Part shown: positions 51,101 through 59,819 of the stretch, piece after piece | Position numbering within the stretch: the stretch's first letter is position 1 | Layout of the letters: every line of letters starts with the position of its first letter | Assembly: GCA_035222895.1 (NCBI GenBank) | Contig: JAVYIG010009857.1 | Location: 1-64,000 of the forward strand | Reading direction: 5' to 3' | Length of the DNA: 64,000 bases | Origin: Strongylocentrotus droebachiensis | Taxonomy: Eukaryota > Echinodermata > Echinoidea > Camarodonta > Strongylocentrotidae | The notes under the pieces: generated by a model | Database searches by the model: none | What the model was told of the DNA's origin: nothing | What the model saw: the letters and a program-made list of their open reading frames with translations, nothing else | Program-made: the position numbers and the translations under genes

Positions 51101-53962
51101 ATTAATAGCCGAAATGCGCATTTCACGGATTATCTCCCCCAACCTAATCCACATTCTCTGTTCTTGAGCCCTACGAACCCCACCGAAATTATCAATATTA
51201 CACGTTCTCTTAACAACTCCAAATCTCACGGGCATGATAGAATTAGTGTGTCTCTTTTAAAAGAAATAATCCACCCACTTGCTAACCCTCTTAGTCACAT
51301 TTTCAATAAATCATTATCACAAGGTGTTTTTCCGGACTTATTCAAAATCGCCAAAATCAATCCAATTTTCAAAAAAGACAATCCTCATGAAATTACGAAT
51401 TATCGCCCCATATCTCTACTCCCAAGTATATCCAAAATTTTTGAAAAAATAGTATATAATAGACTCTATGAATTTATCAACAAACACAATTTGCTAACTT
51501 CTAATCAATATGGCTTCAGAAAAAATTACTCAACAAACCTGGCTTTAATCCAAATTTATGATAAAATTACAAACGCCATAGCTAACAAAGAACATGTCAT
51601 TGGTATATTTTGTGACCTCAGTAAGGCATTCGATACACTTAATCACGATATTTTACTTTCAAAACTTAATTATTATGGTATACGAGGTCAATCACTCCTT
51701 TGGTTTAAAGATTATTTAAGAAATCGAAGACAATATGTCACATTTAATGGTTATGACTCTGATTCACTTTTAGTTCAATGTGGTGTCCCTCAAGGCTCCA
51801 TTCTAGGCCCACTGTTATTTCTGCTATATGTCAATGACATTATTAATACATCCTCCATTTTATCTTTTGTATTATTCGCCGACGACACAAATATCTTTTT
51901 TTCTCATAAAAATCTCACTTCCTTAAACAACATATTAAATCATGAAATAGACAAAGTATCACAATGGTTTAAAGCTAACAAATTATCTTTGAACACAAAA
52001 AAGACCCACTTCATCTATTTTAAACACCATTCTCATATTACTGATACTCCAATTCACTTACAGATTGACGGCATGCCATTAGAGCAGAAAACTCACTCTA
52101 GATTTTTAGGTGTTATCATAGATCAAACTTTATCTTGGAATGATCATCTGCACCATATCATAATAAGTATCTCAAAAAGTATTGGAATAATTTCCAAGTT
52201 AAGATTTATTTTACCTCATAAAACTTTATTTTTATTGTATAATTCGTTAGTACTCCCATATATAACCTACTGTAACGTTGTTTGGGCTAGTTGTGGTTCT
52301 ACAAAGCTGTCTCCTATCTTTAAACTACAAAAGAGAGCAATTCGCATTTGTACAGGATCGCATTACTTGGCCCACACCGATCCTTTATTTTTTAAACAAA
52401 AAGCACTAAAAATTGCCGACTTATATACTATTCAAATAGCTATCATTATGTTTAAGTATATTAATAATCTGCTCCCTTCGTCTTTTGATGACATGTTTAA
52501 GTTCAATAGCTCTGTCCATACCTACCCAACTCGCATATCCGGAAACTTTCATCTCACAAACCCAAGACTGTTAATTGCCTCTAAATCAATTCGTCATCAT
52601 GGTCCAGACATCTGGAATAATCTTTCAGACAATATTAAATCTTGTTCGACCATATACTCCTTGAAAGCCACTCTAAAAAAAACTATCATTCAATCGTATG
52701 AATCCCATACTCCAAATTAATATATTCACATAAATATTCACATTCGTCATTCAATATCCTCATTTTACTCAACTGCTACATACAGCACCAGCACCTGCAC
52801 CTGCAATGCACCCACTTGACCAGTAAATATCAATTTCAGTCACGAATCTTTTTATGAGGCCGCCATCAATTTCAAGCCTTACCGCTCACGATGGCGGTCT
52901 CCTGCGTTCATTGATTAGATTATATATTATATTATATGTGTTATATTATATTATATTATATGTGAGAGTATCTATAGGTGTATATGTGTATGTGTATGTA
53001 TGTATGTATGCATGTGCTGTGTATATGTATATATGTATATGTGGGTATATATGCGTATATATGGATATATATCTATACAAAAAAAAATTAAGCTCACTTC
53101 CTTATTTTGTATTCATTATGTATCATGACTATATTGTTTATCTTATGAATTGTTTTGTATATTATCTTTGTAAACACATTTTATATTATGTATTGTATTA
53201 TTTTGAACGCAGAAATAAAAGCAAACAAACAAACAAACAAAGTCAGATTAGAAGCTGAATCGGTTTCTTTTAACGTGTATGACGTCACTACAATTCAGGG
53301 CCAATTTAGCTTTTCCTCCTCCAAGTGACATGATCTTGAAATCCATTGAAAATGGAAATTTCATGAATGCATATGACCATTCAGGTCATCAGTCAGTGAG
53401 ATTCTATATACCGGTAAGTCTGAATATTTAAATCAAATGCTATTGCAAAGTCTTCCAAAATGTGATCGTAGTCAGATTGTATTGTGTGCTTTCAACATTG
53501 CCTCTTGGGAGTCCATCATTTTTCCCTAATTTGTTTTCTTCTTCCCCTTTGTGTTGTTTCTATTTTTACCATTTGTATTAAACTGCTATTTTGTTTGTAA
53601 CTACTCTTATTGTCAGTTATTGAATTTGTATTTTCCTTCTTTATGCAGGACCATATGTAAAACAGCCTGCGAGCTGATCAATGTTATCCTGTTAAAAGAT
53701 ATTTTAATAAAAAATAAAATAATAAAATGAATAAATGTAGGACAATTAGTGTCCTGGTGGAAATGAAAGGAAATAATGATCCGATAGGGTTCGCATGTAT
53801 ACTCACGTAAGCCATGAAGCCACCAGCTATGGCAAGGAGAGGAGTCAGAGACATGATGACCAGGGTTAGCTCCCAACTCTTCCAGAAACCAATGGCAAAA
53901 CCTGAAATGAGCAATGCAGTCATAGTGGGTCTATATATTGGTGGTAGTGGTTGAAGTAGTAA

Positions 53963-54014
<52 letters not shown>

Positions 54015-54074
54015 TGTTGTTGTAGTAGTAGTAGTAGTAGTAGCAGAAGAAGAAGAAGGAGGAAGAGGAAGAAG

Positions 54075-54112
<38 letters not shown>

Positions 54113-57100
54113 AGAGAAAGAAGAAGAACAAGAACAAGAACAACAACAACAACAACAAGAAGAACAAGAAGAACAAGAAGAACAAGGAGAACAAGAAGAA
54201 GAACAAGAAGAACAAGAAGAAGAAGAAGGAGAAGAAAAAGAAGAAGGAGGAAGAGGAGGAGAAAGAGCAGAAGGATAAGGAGTACAAGTAGTCATAGTAT
54301 GTAGGTAGCAAAAGTAGTAGTAGCAGCAGTAATGGTTGTCACAATGTCAAAGGCAAAGTAACGTCTGAAGATATTGTACATTGTAGGTGTCATAATGTAA
54401 CACTAGCTACATTGATTACAAGTCACATAAAATACAATAGCAGTATTACAGTGTAGAAATAATACTGTACTGTTGGTAGGATACAATCATTCTGGTATTT
54501 CCATAAAAATAACAGTTTATGTCTGAAAAATTCACAACCATGACTTGAAAATTCAATTTACTCTAAATTTCAATTGAGAATCAAACATGTTTGCATGCAA
54601 TACATGTACTAAAATAAATAATAGAAATGTGTTTACCTGTTGCAAACTGTGATAAAAATTGAAGGCAGACACCAATCTTATCACCGAGACCCTCTCGAAC
54701 TCTCTCCATGTCACTGTCAAACAATGCAGAACAAAAAGTCTAATGAAAAACCTCATAGATAACATCACACATATTGGTAAATACATGTGCAGTTAAGCCT
54801 GCCTGTAAAAGTGATCACTTGTATAGAAAGACCACCTAAAAGGACCACATGTCTATAATTTAAAGCTAATCTCCCCCCCCCCCCCCCTTGAATACAATTT
54901 CTCATTGAAAGTTTGAAACATAAACTAAAAGAAAGAACCTGTACACTAAGATCACCTGCCTATAAAGTACCACTTTTCTTGCCTCCCTAGAAAGGTCTTT
55001 ATAATCAGGTTTCACTACATACATGTACAGGGAGGTGTTTCACAAAGATCCTAAGTAGAACTTAACACTAAGTTGGACTTAAAAATTATGGACAGCCATT
55101 TGGGCCTTAAAATTAAATATATTTAAAAGCGAAAAATCAAGTATTTTAGACTTTCCATAAATTCCACATCAAGAACATGAAATCTCCCATGATGTTAGAA
55201 AATACGAATGATTTGAATCAACATTTTATGCCTTTTAAAATAACTTTTACAAAATATTTTCAAGGATGCTAATGGCTTTCCATAACTTTTAAGTCTAACT
55301 TAGAGATAAGTTTGACTTAGGATCTTTGTGAAACACCTCCCAGGTATGCACAAAATGAAGGATTGTACTCGAAGATGGACTCAATCTAGTCTACAGATTT
55401 ATGGACGCTCACAATCTAGCTCCCCTCTAGCTCACTACATTCTGTACGAATTACTGAATAATAAACATTGTATGTTACAGATGAATAAACAACTTGAATC
55501 CAGAAAAATGACAAATTCATTTCAAGGTGACGTAAATTTTCTTTACTCATTTGATAACAGAATTAAAGGCATCATTTAACAATGTTAAACCTGAGATGCA
55601 CGGCCCTACGTGCTACCAGTGTCTGTGATATGGTGTAAGGCCATTAAACAAAATATACATGTTAAGCTTCCCCGCCCGCTTCCTTTTGGGGGGCCGCCTC
55701 CTTTTTTTTTTTTTTTTAAGAAAAAAACATGAAAAACACTGCTAAAATGGATCTTTTCTGATTTAAAAAAAAAAAAAAAAAAAAAGTCGGTGGCCATCTT
55801 GAAAAATAGCCCGACTGTCAGGGAAAATGTACTGAGCAGCCATTTTGAAAGAAAAAAAAGGGCCTCCTCCTTCCTATTTTTCGAAAAAACAGGACGCTAA
55901 ACATGTTTGTTTTTTTAATTTGGCCTAATATTGAAGCCCTAAAAAATTTGCGCTTCAAAATTATCAAGAAGTGCCTAAAAAAGTAAAAATCTTTGAGTGA
56001 CCGGTTTTACCATACGTTTTCCCCAATAGATTGTAGTGTTATGAAAACCGTATGGCAAACGCAAAATTTGGTTCAATTTCCAATCATAAATGTCTTGATA
56101 ATCAGACAGGTGATCGGCTTGTAAACGTCATGGAGTTCCTGACTGACCTAAAGGTTTATAATTATCATTGCAGCACGAGCTAAATCCTGGATTTTGTTTC
56201 AGAATCTGAGACAAATTTACCGGATCCCTTTAAAGGTAATACAAAGTTTTGGTATGGGGTCATGAATTTGGTTCAAATGAACATATTGGAAGCATACATG
56301 TATGAGATCCTACAATATTAAAGATAAACTTTAGTATTGGTAAAAAAAAGAAAATTAATTCTCACAGAATCAAACGAAACTTACCCTGAATGTTCAAGAT
56401 TACAAATAAATGACATGTGTCAAACAATTTTGGAAGAAAAAGTATATTGGCTGAGTAATGAGCATAGAAAGACAAGCAAAATCAAGCTAGCCCCGACACC
56501 ATGTGTGTTGTCCCATATATAGCTTTCTGTGTACAGTGCTTGTTACTTTACCAAGACTCGGTCAAATTTATTATGATTTTGATGACTCCAGAACCTTGCA
56601 GTGCACACCAATACTTACATGCTACATGTACATGATCAACTGTTTCTGATCCTTTCCACACCTTTTCTTTCACAATGCAATCGCATTAATTACCATTTAC
56701 CAGTACTAAAGTTTATCTTTAATCGTTGTGGCAGTTGAAATCGAGTCTAAAGTTATGAAATTATAAATAATAAACTCTTTACGTTGTATAGCTCCCTCTC
56801 AAGGTCAAGATATTAATTAAGCTAAAAAACAATGTTCCAAAAAAAGCTATCAAACAATTTCCAAAAACCAAAAATAATTTTTCTTTACTAAAATCGACCG
56901 ATTAGCTATTCCTGTTTGGTAATTATATATCACAACTACAAGACATGTACATGTGACATTTTCAGGGTCGCAGCTACCATCATACGGCCGTAGGCGCTAT
57001 TTGAAATTTTATTGAAATATAATTATATGATCTGCATATATAATGCCCTTTACATTGTACTTAATGTAGACATATATAACAATGCTTCTGTGTTGACATG

Positions 57101-59489
57101 AGCGATAATTAGTGCAAGAGCTAATTAACTTATAACTAATTAAGTTTATGCCAACTGTAAGTTTCAATTGGATCCAGTTGAAACCAATAGAAACCAATGG
57201 CCTACAATTGGTTTCAACTGGTTCCAGTTGAATCTGTTGAAACCAACTAGGCAACTGGAACCAGTTGAAACCAATTAGGCAACTGGAACCAGTTGGCAAC
57301 TGGTTTCAATTGGCTTAGCTCCAATTGGTTTCAACTGGATTTTGGTCCTATATAATTGCAAAACCTTCAAAATAGTATCGCAAGATCCTCCTCCTCCTCC
57401 TCCTCCTCCTCCTTCTTCTTCTTCTTCTGGTTGTTAGCATATAATTTACAAGCTAAGTCATATAATTTACAAGCTAAGGTATTGCAGCTGTTTTTTTAAT
57501 GATTGTTTTTGTGTTTTGTTTATATAAAGTTAACTTCAATTTTGTAACCTTGATCTATTTTACATGAGCTTTTAAATTTCTAAGCGAATAAAGAACATGA
57601 AATCAAATAAAAAAGGAAGTCCACCCAGATATTAAGTGAGTTTTAATAGAATGATGCCATTAAAGAATACCGGTAACACAACTCACTCAGCTATTAAATC
57701 TAAATGTAAAATGCTTGTCAAACCAAGCAATATCTAACGGTAATCATAAGTGAAGGGTCGCTCTAGTTTCTTTTCCGATACATCTTTGGGCAATACAGGG
57801 GTCATGCACCTTCATCTATTTGTATTTGTGATAAAAGATTTTGCGTCCCATTTACTTTTCAAAAGTTGCCAACTTGCAACAAGTTGAACAGTGATCTATA
57901 CACTGCAAACCTTATTGATAATGAAATTCAACCCTATTTTTGGTCATTCCCTGAGGTTTGGGCAATTTTTGTGACATACCATAAGTGAGAAACTATGTCT
58001 CCTATCAACTGTAACAATTTTTGCTCAAATTTGGTTTAGCATAAAAAGCATAGCCAATTATGTTTATACACTTGGTTTATGGTGAATCAATATCATAGAC
58101 CCAAAGATTATGTAATGTTATATTAATGTGATTTCCCTGTAACGCTGCTAAAAAAAAATTGTATTTTAAGGTACTATTTGCAGGCCAAAAAAATGAAAAA
58201 GTTAAATTCCAACTGCATTTGAAAGATAATACTTATTTAGAACTTCCATAAAAAAGGTGGGGCTTGAAAATGTCTTCAAGTGGGAAAATAATGACTATTA
58301 GTTGCTAAATCGACTTTAGGGCTATAGAGCCCAAAAGAAATAGTCTTGATTTTCAGACAATTGTACCGATGGTCATACGTTTTAGGCTGCAAAAGGGACA
58401 TAGTACCTTTAATAGCAAAGATTTTGACAAGAAGCAAATGAAACAGGAATGATTCTCGCAGGGCACTATTATATATTCATTGCATACAAATCTTCAACAG
58501 ACGATTTCACCTTCCATGTGTAGTAGGAGATTTCATAGCAATGTTACATGGACATTGTCATATTTTTTGCCCCAACCTCATGGAATCGCCCATTAACGGC
58601 ATAACGCCCATTTGTATCCTTTGAGTATGAGCTTTTTTTAAGCCCTTCTGCACTAATTGGCCAGGGGAGATTAGACCTCCCTGCAAGGTCACTGACAGGT
58701 GATTATCTCATCAAATCAGCTCTCAATTAACATAAGAAAAAGAGGAGCATGGGGGACCAACAGGTACCAATTAGGTATTGTTTGCTATATAGAGGGCGCA
58801 ACTACAAGTAGTGCAGTGGGGCTTTAAGAAACAGTGAAAAATAACACTACTTACTCGGCCAATCTAGAAGTGAGTTCTCCACTTTGGTGTTGATCAAACC
58901 AAGCAATCTCTTGATGGAGAATAGCTTTGAAGAACTCCTTCCGTAGCTTATGGCTCTGCCTCTCACACGACAGACTCCAACAAGATACCTGCAAGAAAAA
59001 TCGGACATCAATATCATAGTCAAAGGTGTATTCAGGTGTAAAAAGTACACTGATTAAAACTAATGGAATAATATTCTGGGTCTTAAGTTGTATTTGCTAT
59101 ACATGTTATTGTAATATTTGTTGTTTATATAGATGATATATCCTTTGTGACATTTTTGGTGTCCCACTTACATTTAAGGAACCCACACCTATTTGTGGCT
59201 CTGAGAAAAGACTTAAATAGTGGAGAGATATTGTTAAGTGATTCTAGGTATGAGGATGTAATATTATGCTTGGAAATCACTTTACAATCTCACTCCATTA
59301 TTTAAGTCTTTACTCAGTGCCATACATACGTGTGGGTTCCTTATGTCAGTGGGACACCCAAAAAGTCACAGAGTAGGTCCCTAATTTATGTTTTTACCCA
59401 TATGTAATGCTACAAGTCTTTATTCATTCTACCAAGGTTATCATTATAACATTCATAATGCATGTGATGATGAGGAAAATAATAATACA

Positions 59490-59534
<45 letters not shown>

Positions 59535-59713
59535 GGTGGTGGTGATGGTGATGATGATGATGGTGGTGGTGGTGGTGGTGATGGTGGTGGTGATGGTGGT
59601 GATGGTGATGATGATGATGGTGGTGGTTGTAGTGGTGGTGGTGGTGATGGTGATGATGATGGTGGTGGTGGGGGTAGTGGTGGTGGTGGTGGTGGTGGTG
59701 GTGGTGGTGGTGG

Positions 59714-59744
<31 letters not shown>

Positions 59745-59785
59745 GATGATGGTGATGATGGTGATGATGATGATAATGATGATGG

Positions 59786-59819
<34 letters not shown>

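Larger units (their letters stand above)
49346..53241 (+). mobile_element. Non-LTR retrotransposon, probably near full length (CR1/L2-like)
   Basis: Contains an intact endonuclease/RT ORF (49751-52720), an AT-rich 3' UTR with microsatellites and an AATAAAAGC(AAAC)n tail at 53213-53241. The 5' limit is set only by the end of a truncated MITE-B copy near 49345; no ORF1 is seen, so it may be 5'-truncated. Antisense to ABCB1 within intron 6. Confidence 0.8.

Noticed and set aside
53684..54311. Open frames rich in Ser, Leu, Thr or Val around ABCB1 exon 6
   Set aside because: Only the short TM4 segment belongs to exon 6; the rest is the trinucleotide block.
55328..55579. 83-codon open frame in ABCB1 intron 4
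   Set aside because: It starts inside a MITE end, has no recognisable domain and no splice support.
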